From Lasiosphaeris hirsuta (Eukaryota > Ascomycota > Sordariomycetes > Sordariales > Lasiosphaeriaceae), in contig JAUKUA010000006.1 in NCBI GenBank assembly GCA_030549175.1, positions 2,418,001-2,482,000 of the forward strand: a stretch of 64,000 nt of DNA, given 5' to 3'. Positions 54,570 through 64,000 of the stretch are shown piece after piece. The position numbers were made by a program, and so were the translations under genes. Positions within the stretch are counted from its first letter, which is position 1; every line of letters starts with the position of its first letter. Under the pieces are notes generated by a model. It was not told the DNA's origin. It saw nothing but the letters and a program-made list of their open reading frames with translations, and searched no databases.

Positions 54570-56677
54570 TCACCCCTTTAATTGAACCCCTTCTTGATCC
54601 CAACTTACGGTTATGGGCTCGTGGTTGCCAGAAAATTTCTGTCCGGCGAACCATAGCTCAAACCGCAGTTCAGCTGGGGCCACGATAACTCTCACGTCAA
54701 ACTGACAGATGTAAAAAAGGTGACCCCGACTGAAGCATGTCCCACGCTTGTGCTTTTTGATTAGCTGTTTTTGCTGCACACCCTCGAGGTTGCTCGTAAC
54801 ATTACACAACTTGACAGCTCCAGCTGTGGTACTTGTCAGTTGCCAAATTCTTCCAGAGCATATATGCAAGTAGTGCTTGCCTGGGGGTGGGGTGGATACC
54901 TTGCTTCAAACTCCTGGGAAGAAAAGAGGGCTCATTATATGAGATTACGACCTCCGAATCCCATGACCTTGCCGAGTCTTCCGCCGCTAGACGGATTTCA
55001 AAAGACTTAACAAGGGGGACGTTGGGGTTCACAACATCGCCCTTCCGAATAAGCCACTGAATCTGATTGATTGCCCACTTCAAGCGCGGGTCGTGGACGT
55101 CGGCGGCAATGTCCTCGTTGAAGTGCAGAGCTGGCGAATAGGCCTCTTGCACGACGATTCCGTAGCTAGCACGAGCGATCCGCGTTGCTAGCACCGACGT
55201 AGTTCCCCCTGTTTCCCATCTTTGCTGCCGGTCGAGCAAAAGGCCGCGGACGACGACGAGCTGAGGGTCGTTGCATGGGATCACGGCTACTCGGCTGGCG
55301 TTGGGATGTGGGTAATTGAGGAATCGTTGTTCCAATTGCTCGCGGACGTATGCTGAGCTTCCGAGGCCGCCGGACAGGACCATGTGTTGCTAATTCTCGC
55401 GGATTGATGAGCAATCTTCGAGCGAGGGGTCATGTTTGCACCTGAACCTACCACTTGCTGGGGATAGTTATTATCCTTGAGCCAGTTGAGTTCCTCGACA
55501 ATCTTCTTCACGATGCCCTCCACTTGTGGGTCAAAGAGCGACTGGATCTCTTGGCTGTCGGGTTTGTCAAAGTTAACATGGTCTTTTAATCCCAGACTAG
55601 CATTCAGGGGGACTAACACGGTAAATATCATGCGGCCGTTCGATATCCCTAAACCATGGTGACTGAAATCGTGTGCCACGCCCTCCATCGGGACTCTAAA
55701 CACGGGCTGCATATACGCCCGTTCTCCGAACTTGTGCTTCAGCGTTCGAAAGTGGTGACTACGTGATAAGCGCGCGGGAAAGTCGGGGGGTAGAGCCGCA
55801 CTGATGTCGGGAAACTCGGCTAACCTCTGTGAGACCAGGCGGACGAAGAGATGGTCAATGACCGAAGCACCGACTCCGACGCCACTCACGGGCTGTAAGG
55901 ACGCCATTTGCGGAACCTGCTGGTTCGTCGAAGTGACCTGCATCAGAGCAAGATCGGTGGTGCCCCCGCCGGCGTCGACGGTAAGGAAGAGGCTGCCCAT
56001 GGTGAAATTGACAGCGCTGATCTTCAGCGTGGCTACTGCGGCCGCCTCAGCTTCGGTCAGATCCACCTGAGCCGAGTGACGTGGACCTTCAACGCCAAAG
56101 CCAGCATTGCGGATGGCCTCCTTGAATGTGTTGATGACAAGGATAGTCGTCCATGTTGTCGGCACGCTAAACAGGAACTCAACAGCCAGGTCGGTCCAGC
56201 CGCCGTAATGGCGTTTGCCAATCTGGGTTTCGATGCTTTCCTTGGCATGGGCGTAAATCTGGCGCAGGTAGTCGGTGACAAAGCGCTGTGCCTCGAGGGT
56301 GGAGGCAGGGGCACTGGAGATGCCGTTCTGGTGAGCGGTAGCCAACGTCTCGGGTTCCATGAAGATCTTGAAGAACTCGCGTCTCGTCTTGCCCGGTGTG
56401 CCGTCACCCTCATCATCATCACACATAAAGCCCCAGGACGAGAGCACGCCGTTGGCATTGTATACCAGTGTGGTGGGCACCTTGCGCTCGCCACGGTCGC
56501 CGCTCCCGGGCCAGTCATTGATGACCTGGATGGGCGTCCGCGGAGTCATCCAGGCGACACCTGCGTTTGTTCAGTCTGCGATAGAAATGCAATGGGGCTG
56601 ACGTGGTTGGCCCACTCACCAGTGAAGGTGGTCCCCAGGTCAATGGCAACCATGATGTCTGGCATGTCTGTGCTCAT
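54570..56677 (-). CDS. Hsp70-like ATPase of the fungal HSP12A-type group, five exons
   Basis: Exons 56620-56677, 55452-56560, 54949-55389, 54900-54913 and 54570-54831 join in phase to 627 residues. The start MSTDMPDIMVAIDLGTTFTG is the phosphate-1 loop of the actin/Hsp70 ATPase fold. FLTVDAGGGTTDLALMQV is phosphate-2 and MVLSGGLGSSAYVREQLEQR is the adenosine motif. The C-terminal part (RVIVAPAELRFELWFAGQKF) is shared by this fungal group and differs from the substrate-binding domain of classical Hsp70. Exon 4 is a 14-nt microexon needed to link the third and last exons; without it the frame is lost. Role: ATP-dependent chaperone or signalling ATPase in the cytosol; client unknown. Such Hsp70-like genes are expanded in Pezizomycotina. 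Confidence 0.85.
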
Positions 56678-57240
56678 CTTTGGGGTCAGACTCGAGCCCG
56701 AGTATGCTGCGGGGGATCGGCGTGGTTCAGTTCTGGTGTCGCGACCGCTGTCATGTGTGTGGGAATGCTGGGGGTTTCGATGCTTCAATTCGGGCGACCT
56801 GCCGTGGCAGCCACGATGTCGACATGGGACTGAAGGGGTTATCGAGTCCGAGGATCAAGCCAGAGAGGGCTGCGCTTGATGGGTTTGCTGCCTTCCGTCC
56901 CAGCGCCGAGACAGCGCCACACATCAGATAGTGCATATGCAGGTGCATCATGGAGCCTCGTCTTATGGACGGGGCTGGAAGGACAAGTCTGGGGTCACCA
57001 GCCAACCCGGAGGAGATGAGCATTGGTCCGCGGCTCGCAGCTGTGCCCTGGCTGCAACAATCTCATCTGGCTGGCTGCAGCCCCGAAAATAACACAGTGC
57101 GACTGCCTCCGGCCCGCGCCTTCCTCTTCCATGTTGACGGTTCACAGAGCGAGCCCCTCTTATATGACCGTTCGCGCTCCCCCAAGCAGAAATCCATCCC
57201 CCGAAGAGTAGCCACATTCTTCATCAAAGTCTGAGCTATC
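56678..57240. other. divergent intergenic region
   Basis: Promoters of the Hsp70-like gene and of the membrane-protein gene. No coding signal. Confidence 0.4.
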
Positions 57241-58176
57241 ATGGCTGCCATACCTGAAGGCTCGCAGGTCATTACGCTGACCACAGTCACCACCCCGACT
57301 GCTCCCACAGGTGGCACAGCAACCCCAGGAACGGTAATCTATACGGCAGTTTTTGCCCCTTTAACCATCATCGGAAACCTCTCTGGGCAGTTTTTGGGCC
57401 CACCACCACTCTTCTCGCTACCCCTCAACACCCCGATTGCGTTCATTGGCGCGCCAGCCTCGACCACGGCCACGCAAAGCGCACAATCTACTAGGAATAC
57501 CGCCTCCCTAGGTTCACAGGATGGGACACGTACAACAGATAACCCATCGAGCGTAACTGCAACTATCGACTCAAAGTCGACAAATTCAGGAACAAACCCC
57601 GGTCTTGTTGCTGGCGTCGCAGTTGGCTGTCTTGTCGCCGGTGCTCTTCTTGCGCTTGCCGTGGCATCCTTCTTCTTCCGAAGTAGAAACAGCAAAGCTA
57701 ACCAGGCCGCCCACCACAGTGTACCAATCGTCGTGGAATCAAAGGCCTTCGGTGGGCAGCCCCCCCCAACAACTGAGAGCCAGTTCCAGCTGAGCCAGTA
57801 CCTCCTCGATTCCAACGCCGACAAGGAGATCGCCGACGAGCTGCGCTCCCTGGGAACCCTCATTCAGCAGCATGCCGAGAATAACTACCACCTCCATCCG
57901 GTGCAGGTAGACCCGCGAGTCCTCGGCATGGCTCTTGTGCGGCTAGGACTTAGCAATGGTGTCAGTCTCACGCCTGAAGCGGTTGTCAATCTCGCACTGG
58001 AACCGCGCACCCGCCTCGCCGCGCTCCAGCATGTCATTTCCTACGTCGTCTTCTCGAGCATCGACATTAGCTCGCGGAGTCAACTTTCCATGCTGCCAGC
58101 TCCAATTGCTGCCTTCCTCCAGTCGATACCACCAAGCGAAAAGGGAGATACCAATGCCCGAGGTGAGTATCTCTGA
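57241..58176 (+). CDS. single-pass membrane protein of a fungal family
   Basis: ORF of 311 residues from MAAIPEGSQVITLTTVTTPT. There is no classic signal peptide. The Thr/Ser-rich first 118 residues are probably extracellular and O-glycosylated. One transmembrane helix lies at about 121-145 (GLVAGVAVGCLVAGALLALA), followed by FFFRSRN as the cytosolic anchor. The cytosolic part (YLLDSNADKEIADELRSLGT, then ALVRLGLSNG, LALEPRTRLAALQHVISYVV, LLPAP-type end) has the layout of a common Pezizomycotina family of unknown function. The end is uncertain: GTGAGT at 58163 could be a donor, with a possible further exon after about 58235. Architecture resembles Mid2/WSC-like sensors, but there is no WSC domain. 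Confidence 0.65.
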   Translation: MAAIPEGSQVITLTTVTTPTAPTGGTATPGTVIYTAVFAPLTIIGNLSGQFLGPPPLFSLPLNTPIAFIGAPASTTATQSAQSTRNTASLGSQDGTRTTDNPSSVTATIDSKSTNSGTNPGLVAGVAVGCLVAGALLALAVASFFFRSRNSKANQAAHHSVPIVVESKAFGGQPPPTTESQFQLSQYLLDSNADKEIADELRSLGTLIQQHAENNYHLHPVQVDPRVLGMALVRLGLSNGVSLTPEAVVNLALEPRTRLAALQHVISYVVFSSIDISSRSQLSMLPAPIAAFLQSIPPSEKGDTNARGEYL

Positions 58177-58693
58177 TGATCGGCGATCCACACAGACGGG
58201 CCCTTTCCCGTCGTGGAGTGACGCGCAAAGAAAGCAGGAAAGGTCGCCAAAAGCCACTCTTATTTGTCAAAGGAGGTACTCCATGCACCCTATATTTCTA
58301 TTTCCGGCCGTGAGGCTTTGTGATTGGAAGTACCCTTTCGTTGCCTAAGTGGTGGTGTGCCAGCTCCAACGTTCCACGACCTGACAAAAATAAGGGGAAA
58401 CGCGAAGTGCACACCTGGCCCAAGTCAGGCAACCCGATGGCAACAGAGGGAATTCAAGTGGACTTTATGCTGGCACCCGATCACTGTTCCCGTCGGAGTA
58501 GACGCCCCACCCCCCACACAGCGTCAACAGGTAGCAATTTGGGGTCTCCCTTGCGCTTCTAGTGCCCATTGGCGCTGTCTCTGCTTCCCTCCCCCGTACC
58601 AACCCCGCTAAGCACTACTTTCACCTTCCCTGCGCTCTGTCCCCGCCTCATTCAAATGCAATACACAGTCAGCGATCCATTTCCCGGATCGAA
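58177..58693. other. intergenic, possible last exon of the upstream gene
   Basis: May hold one more exon of the membrane-protein gene (reading GKVAKSHSYLSKEVLH after an acceptor near 58236). Otherwise it is the promoter of the next gene. Confidence 0.3.
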
Positions 58694-60779
58694 ATGGAGA
58701 TAGCACTAGCCGTTGGGTCCCTGAAGGTAGCATACAACCTCACTGTCTTCGGCATCAAGCTCGACCAAGTCCCTGCTGCGGTCCGGCGATGTCTCGAACT
58801 TGTCCGCACCTGCCACTACGACCTGGAGGCCCTCATCAAGCTCCGAAACGAGTACCTCCCCCTGCTCGAAACCAAGTCGGCTATCCTCGAGCGCATCAAC
58901 ACCATCATTGAAAATGCGCATAAGGGACTCTTGGAGGTGGCTCGTCTCGTCGAGAAGCTACGGCCCGAGGCACACGATGGCAATTCTTCGCTAAGGGGTC
59001 GGTTGGAGTGGATGTTTATCGATTCGCGCGAATTTTTGAGCCAGGAGCCACTGGTTTCGCGACAGCATAGCTCCGTCATTGCTGAGCTGAACTTTTTGAG
59101 GCATCTTGTGCTTTTGACGCCGCTTTTGGACGGCGTGGGCGGGAGCAGTGTCGCCGGTGCGGGCTCCTCGAAACGACCAGCAGTTGCTTGGGAGAATATC
59201 GCTCTCCTCGATGAGATGCTCGGCGGGGAAAAAAGACTCTCTGCTAGTACGGCCAGCGAGACCCCCCCCTTCGCCAAGCACGCTCGATGTACTTGTCAGT
59301 AAATTTCTATCCCCAGTGGATGTAAAAGGAGCAAAACTAACACATGCAAATAGTCTGGGCTCAGCCGGGTCGGCGGGCTGCGACTGCACATCAGACGCAA
59401 CGTCTAGAGCGCTAGGCCAGCACAGCAGTCATGGCAACGTCCTCCCATCGGACGGGCCACCCCCGTACTCGTCGCCGAGACCAAATGTAATCGTTACCAC
59501 AACCCCAAACACAGCTCCGCTACCAGCAGCACCGACAGCATTTCCGCTCATTTACCACGCGACAATAAGTGGAATTCAGACACCAACTTCCGCGGATTCG
59601 AACCAAGGTCTGAGCGCACTTGGGTCAAGGAGCAAGACAACCTTTGATGGTGATGGGGTCGCCTTTTTGTTCGGTGATCTCAAACGCTCCATCAGCCAGA
59701 CCATAGCTCCTGCTATACCCAGTCTACCAGTTGAGCAGGGTAACTTGACGGTTCATCAGAGGAGTGGGCATGACTTGATGCGTCCCATAACGTCTCCTCC
59801 ACCACTGTCTAATGATTCCCTCCATCCGGGAGGTGAACATCCATTCGGTTGCGGTACCGGGACACATCAACCCTCGTGTGTGACAACGGGCCCCCATATA
59901 AGCCTAAGGAATACAACAGAGACTAGCAAGCACCCGTCTACTACTGGTCTTACTATGTACCAACAGCCCCAGGCAAACTCTCAGTTTGTTGTAGCCATGC
60001 CCTTATCGACGATTCCTCAAGAACTCATCCATCGACACGAAGGATTCAGGTATTCACAGCCGCCGGCAGTCCTACCGATTTTGGCAGATACCCAGACCAA
60101 CTTGTCTGCCTCATACTCCTCCGAAGACCAGGCTTGGCAGCAGAGTGTCTCACCCGGACAGCAGATATATCCATCAAACAGACCAAGCAACACAACCATG
60201 TGCTCTTCCAGTGTGGCAGTACCAAGTATATGCTCTGACACATCGAACCTGCCTTCAAATCCGTCCACTCATTCTACCGAGCGGCACAGCGTTGCCCCGT
60301 CTCTCCCCTCTCAGCTTTTCGACGTCCCCGAATTGCAGAGGTTACGGGTTAGGAGCACCAGTGTGCCTGGAGATGTTGTCCTGCAAAACAATGAGTCGAT
60401 AAGGAGGAAGCCGGTTGCTAGCCACACCCGAGGCACCAGAGGGGTTACAACTCATGCGACAACTCGGGAGCACTGGGAGCCTGGGTATCTTGCCAGGGAG
60501 TACCGCACACCAACAACAGTGCCGCAGGCTGCCGCACCATATGGGGGGCGTCACAGCAGAGCACACTCCGGCCATGCCGCTAGTATGAGGGACGCAAGTC
60601 TCAGGTACGACGACGCCTCTCTGCAGCCTGGCGCTTGGAACGCGGCCTTCACATCACAACATCCTCCCTTCTTTTCCAGCCTGGACCCATATTTTGATGA
60701 GGCCGCCGACAGGAACCAGTCAGAGATTTACGAGCTGCCGGGGGTGCCGCTTCCCCCGGATCCGTGTGAGCTGGGATGA
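58694..60779 (+). CDS. protein with helical N-terminal domain and long disordered tail
   Basis: Exons 58694-59298 and 59354-60779 join in phase to 676 residues. Residues 1-155 are all-helical and well conserved in character (MEIALAVGSLKVAYNLTVFG, CLELVRTCHYDLEALIKLRN, INTIIENAHKGLLEVARLVE, LRPEAHDGNSSLRGRLEWMF, DSREFLSQEPLVSRQHSSVI). This recalls the N-terminal helical bundles of fungal STAND/NLR and HeLo-like proteins, but I cannot place it firmly. Residues 180-676 are Ser/Thr/Pro/Gln-rich and probably disordered, with a few short motifs (PPPYSSP, a basic patch near 580). No enzyme motif, signal peptide or transmembrane segment. A signalling or adaptor role is only inference. Confidence 0.7.
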
Positions 60780-61802
60780 TTGTGGGGTTTTATGGAATGT
60801 CAAGATCCTGCTCGACGGCTTGTTGGGACGGTCCAGGGGCAAAGAATTTATGGCCTTGTGATGAAGGAATGGATGGATGAATCAGTATAGAGTTTTGTGT
60901 TCTTTTTTCCTTTTGGTTTCCACCTCTAAACTCGAAAGCTATTCTACGCCTGTTGCCGGTGCCAAGACCGCTCCACTTTGCGGCACTCTTGTGGCGGCAA
61001 GGTGTCCGACCTTATAAGTCGACTTTCCTCTGTTTGCCAAAGAAGGTCATCATGTCGGAAGCCCCGAATGTGTGCAGCAATGGGAATTGAAGTAGCTTTC
61101 CTGAGGCGTTCATGGTTAAGGATGGAAAGGGTCATTAGGTCTTTGTTGAGGTTGCACGCGCCAATCGGTAGCCCTTGACCCAGTTGATTCCCGCAAGGCG
61201 GTTTGCAAACAAGGTTGGAGTTTAGTTGGACAAGATCTCGTTGGCTAGATTGCCTTCAGCCTTGCGGTTAATTCATACCCAACACGACCGCTGAGCTCCA
61301 TAAATGCTGATTGAGCATGCTCCTGCTCTACCATCTCCTTCTCGCCATGATCATGCTCGACTAGTAATTGTCAAAAACGGTACCCAAAACCTCCATTATC
61401 CTCGACAGCGATGGCGATGTCCAACTTTGCATCTTCGAAACCCCGAATGGGGGAGCAAATCCCGGCCACAACGGCCACGATGATAACGGCCAGAATGATG
61501 GCTGGCAGTGAAACGGGGGTCGAGCTTGTCGTTTCCTCAAAGGTCCTGAGTGTATGGTATCGCCCGTTTTGGGGGTCATGTTGAAGGGCAGCTTCGGGGG
61601 AAGCGGCCGGATTCGCCAAATGTACGGCCCTATCACAGCAATACTCGCTCCGCCTGTTCGGAGACGATCCTGAAGCCGCCACTATTTTGTTCGCCCCACT
61701 CCTAGCCTTCCAAAGCAACCCAAGAAATACCCTCGCCAAGTTCATAGAGACACAACTTGAAGTATACATCTTCTCTGCCTATGGTCGGTGCCTAGTGGGT
61801 GC
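60780..61802. other. intergenic, 1.0 kb
   Basis: A minus-strand frame at 61371-61769 contains one hydrophobic stretch (LPAIILAVIIVAVVAGI) and could be part of a membrane protein or a later exon of the neighbouring precursor gene, but its start and splicing are unclear. Nothing else supported. Confidence 0.35.
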
Positions 61803-62384
61803 TCAAGCAGCAGCCTCCCGATTTATCACAGAGGTGGTTAGAACTTTGAACCACGCTGTGCATATGGGTAAGGTACCAAGCTTGAGGATAGATATAGCAC
61901 TCACTTCGTCCGCCGCCCTGCCCACGAGGTACTTGGAGGTCAACAGCGAATCGGCGTTCTTGCCTCTCTTTTCCTATTAAAGTGTTAGTAGAGTTTATAC
62001 CGGAAGAAAAGACGAGGGAATACCTTGGCAACATCCACCGGGTACTTGCAAGTCAGCAACGCGTCTACATCGTTGAGGTTCTTCCTCTTCTCCTATCCAA
62101 AGCTTGGTAAAGCTCGGACGACCTAGGAGTGACCTAGCCAAGTACCTTGGAAACCAAGTATTTCGAGGCCAACAATGAGTCGGCGCTATTCTCCCGCTTC
62201 CCCTAGGAGTCAAAGATCAATCCGGGTTGTACTTTGAATATTTTTTCATACATGCCAAGTACTTGGAAGCCAAGAGTGCACCGGCGTTGTTGTCTCTCTT
62301 TTCGGCAACGGCTTCCGGGGCCGGGGCGGGCGTGGGAGCAGCAAGGGCCAGCTGGGCAAGGACAATGATGGCGAGGAGCTTCAT
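61803..62384 (-). CDS. KEX2-processed tandem-repeat peptide precursor, probable dikaritin-type RiPP precursor
   Basis: The start MKLLAIIVLAQLALAAPTPA is a signal peptide, followed by a short Ala/Pro pro-part ending EAVAEKR. Four related units follow, about one per exon: DNNAGALLASKYLA; GKRENSADSLLASKYLVSK (62146-62202); EKRKNLNDVDALLTCKYPVD (62024-62092); EKRGKNADSLLTSKYLVGR (61905-61973). Units 2-4 begin at an exon start with Lys-Arg and share N-x-x-D-(S/A)-LL-x-(S/C)-K-Y-(L/P)-V. The last two exons are 69 nt and their introns phase 0. The first junction is unclear: an in-phase 47-bp intron (62186-62232) would remove the KR of unit 2, while unspliced reading stops at 62217. After unit 4 the frame stays open to a TGA at 61803. 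Fungal RiPP precursors (UstA, PhomA types) have this plan: signal peptide, KR-separated repeats, one Tyr per core. A UstYa gene lies next to it. Confidence 0.65.
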
Positions 62385-63699
62385 CTTGAAAAAACGAACA
62401 TGTGATTCGAAGAGAGATTGGGTATGATGTTGCGGATCTTGTATCCTATGCTGGACGACGGGGCGGAAACTTGAGTTGGAGATAAAATAAAGCGGAAGAC
62501 AAGCTTGCTTTTTATCCGTCCTTGACTTTAAGTTGGCCACCACACCTTGGTGAGGCTTGTAGCCTTCCGCATCCTGCCTTCTCATTTGGGATTTGTTTCT
62601 CATTGGCTTCAACTGGACCTCATCGGGCAGCTATCAACTTCTTTCCAGTTCGGTTGGTGGATCATCGTGGATACAGAAAGACTGACGGATCCTGCCTGTC
62701 CGCCTTTGCTTACCAACAGTACGAGCAAGCGATGCCTGCCTGTAACGCTTTTTGGAATGTGTTTATGGGTACTAGCAGTGCCGGCACGAGACTGCAATCA
62801 AGTGTGTCCTGTCCTTGGGAAGGACCTTCTCGAAGTTGGACCCTACTCTAATGCAACCCCTCGTTTGAGGCCCCCACAGTCTTGAGGTTGATGCGACGCT
62901 ACTTTTTGCTGTGCGAGGGATAGCATACCCTATCATCTAGAGTGGCATGACCTTCAGACAAGCTTTGAGCTGAATTGGGGTGAATCTAGTTACTTGAAAT
63001 GTACAGCCTTCGGCTAGCATTCTCGCTTACAGCCAGAATCGTTGCTGCTTACTTCAAGATTATGATGTTTCAGACGCTAACTGGATGACGTGATGCTCCC
63101 CTGTTTGTAGTACCACATAGCCGAGCTAGTTGTGTTGACGACAGGAGGGAAAATATCGCGCGTCAAGGTGTCAATCAAAATTTGTCTCGAATAGTTAGTT
63201 GGGTGGAATACACCTCTAAGTCTCCACATTCATACGACTGCCGCATATTTTGGTCACCGGGATTGACATCGGAGGCTTGCTTGTGATTGGCCCATGTTGG
63301 AATATTTGCCCCAAAAGACACATTCGGACTAGACATAACCAACCACGATTGCCCTGGCAAGCACTTACCAAGTCTAGAAATCAACCATGCCGCAAAGGCC
63401 GGGCACAAGATCCTGACGTCCGCCATGCCACGCCGCCCCGTCCGGGGTCGAGATGCGGGGCCATCGTCGTGGGGGTCCGCCAACAATCGATATCTCTCCT
63501 GGGTAAGTAGGTAGCTAAGGTAATTTAGGCACGTCATAGTTTGCAAGCCTCTTGCCTGGGTCTCCAGGACCCCCTCTAGATTCTCACTGAAATCCACTTC
63601 TCTCCAACTCATCCCTTTCCCTATTGTCCGACACTCGTTTTCAAAACAGTCCATCGTCGTTCGAGATTTGCTTCGAACCAAGCCCCTCACGATTTCACC
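62385..63699. other. divergent intergenic region between precursor and UstYa gene, 1.3 kb
   Basis: Contains the precursor promoter, and may hold upstream exons of the UstYa gene (a transmembrane start is expected in that family but I could not find one). The minus-strand ORF at 63175-63714 runs antisense to the UstYa exon and is not supported. Confidence 0.4.
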
Positions 63700-64000
63700 A
63701 TGACAATAAAACATAAGGCTGAAATAGCCAACCTAAAGCTTCTCAACAATTCCGAGCATGCTCCTTCCCTGGGTCTCGAGAAAGAGTACATTGTGGGCAT
63801 AGACATCTTTCATCAGCTGCACTGTCTGGTTAGTTCATTTTCTCGTCGGCCGGAGGGGGAGGCAGCAGCTAACACACGACTCCAGAACATGATCCGGAAG
63901 GACTTCTATCCCAAGCGCTATAATACCTCCATGGCCTGGCCCGATGGAACCATCGACTACATGGCATGGATCTACATAGGCAAATCCCCTCCCTCCCCCC
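63700..64000 (+). CDS. UstYa-family (DUF3328) oxidase, partial at window end
   Basis: Exon 63700-63828 reads MTIKHKAEIANLKLLNNSEH and on to YIVGIDIFHQLHCL. After an intron (63829-63885) it continues NMIRKDFYPKRYNTSMAWPD to IDYMAWIYI, and the gene then leaves the window. HQLHC is the first of the two HxxHC motifs that define UstYa/DUF3328 proteins, and the flanking D-x-FHQLHCLN-x-IRK is diagnostic. The second motif (HxDHC) should lie just beyond 64000. UstYa-type proteins are membrane-associated, probably copper-dependent oxidases that cyclise the Tyr-containing core peptide in dikaritins (ustiloxin, phomopsin, asperipin) and also act in some other pathways. The N-terminus may start in an upstream exon; the ATG at 63700 has a fair context (CACCATGA). 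Confidence 0.85.
   Translation, partial: MTIKHKAEIANLKLLNNSEHAPSLGLEKEYIVGIDIFHQLHCLVSSFSRRPEGEAAANTRLQNMIRKDFYPKRYNTSMAWPDGTIDYMAWIYIGKSPPSP

Noticed and set aside
61371..61769. 132-codon minus-strand frame with one hydrophobic stretch
   Set aside because: Could be a membrane protein or a further exon of the peptide precursor, but neither the start nor the splicing is convincing.
1..64000. CRISPR arrays, bacterial-type operons, tRNA and rRNA genes
   Set aside because: No regularly spaced repeats, no Shine-Dalgarno-linked gene runs, and no cloverleaf-compatible sequence that I could recognise by eye; a tRNA scan would be needed to exclude tRNAs fully.

Overview
The window is nuclear DNA of a filamentous ascomycete (Pezizomycotina, most likely a Sordariomycete). 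Genes carry short GT-AG introns of about 47-140 bp and lie on both strands without operons. The gene set is typically fungal: an AA11-type LPMO, DUF3716, a CHAT protein beside a gasdermin-like gene, and a UstYa/DUF3328 protein. Splice sites were read by eye; where I give full exon sets, the exon lengths sum to a multiple of three, which supports the models. I saw no convincing tRNA, rRNA or CRISPR array.

Layout. 0-9 kb: an RBR ubiquitin ligase-like protein, a small secreted protein, a large secreted PTTR/Gly-repeat protein with an apparent frameshift, and a beta-lactamase-fold serine hydrolase. 9-19 kb: gene-poor, with a GMC oxidoreductase relic and one orphan gene. 19-40 kb: mostly core genes, namely a small secreted protein, a triple zinc-finger/DUF3716/cupin-tail protein, a nucleoside deoxyribosyltransferase-like protein, cysteinyl-tRNA synthetase, an FAD monooxygenase, GPI16/PIG-T, LUC7, an RGG protein and another secreted protein. 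40-44.7 kb: an AA11-type LPMO followed by a repetitive, gene-free stretch.

44.8-60.8 kb looks like an accessory, conflict-type region. It holds a decayed 2OG-oxygenase relic, a 1616-residue TPR-CHAT protease-like gene divergently paired with a 271-residue gasdermin-like gene, a SPRY protein, a decayed acid phosphatase, an Hsp70-like ATPase with a 14-nt microexon, a single-pass membrane protein, and a protein with a helical N-terminal domain and a long disordered tail. The CHAT/gasdermin pair matches the known fungal arrangement in which a protease gene sits beside the pore-forming protein it activates.

61.8-64 kb (window edge): a secreted precursor with four tandem units, three of them opening with a Lys-Arg (KEX2) site at the exon start, lies 1.3 kb from the beginning of a UstYa-type (DUF3328, HxxHC) oxidase gene. 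This is the signature of a dikaritin-class fungal RiPP cluster. The core peptide family here (Leu-Leu-x-Ser-Lys-Tyr-Leu type) is not one I recognise. It is my strongest candidate for an undescribed system, with the CHAT/gasdermin pair second.
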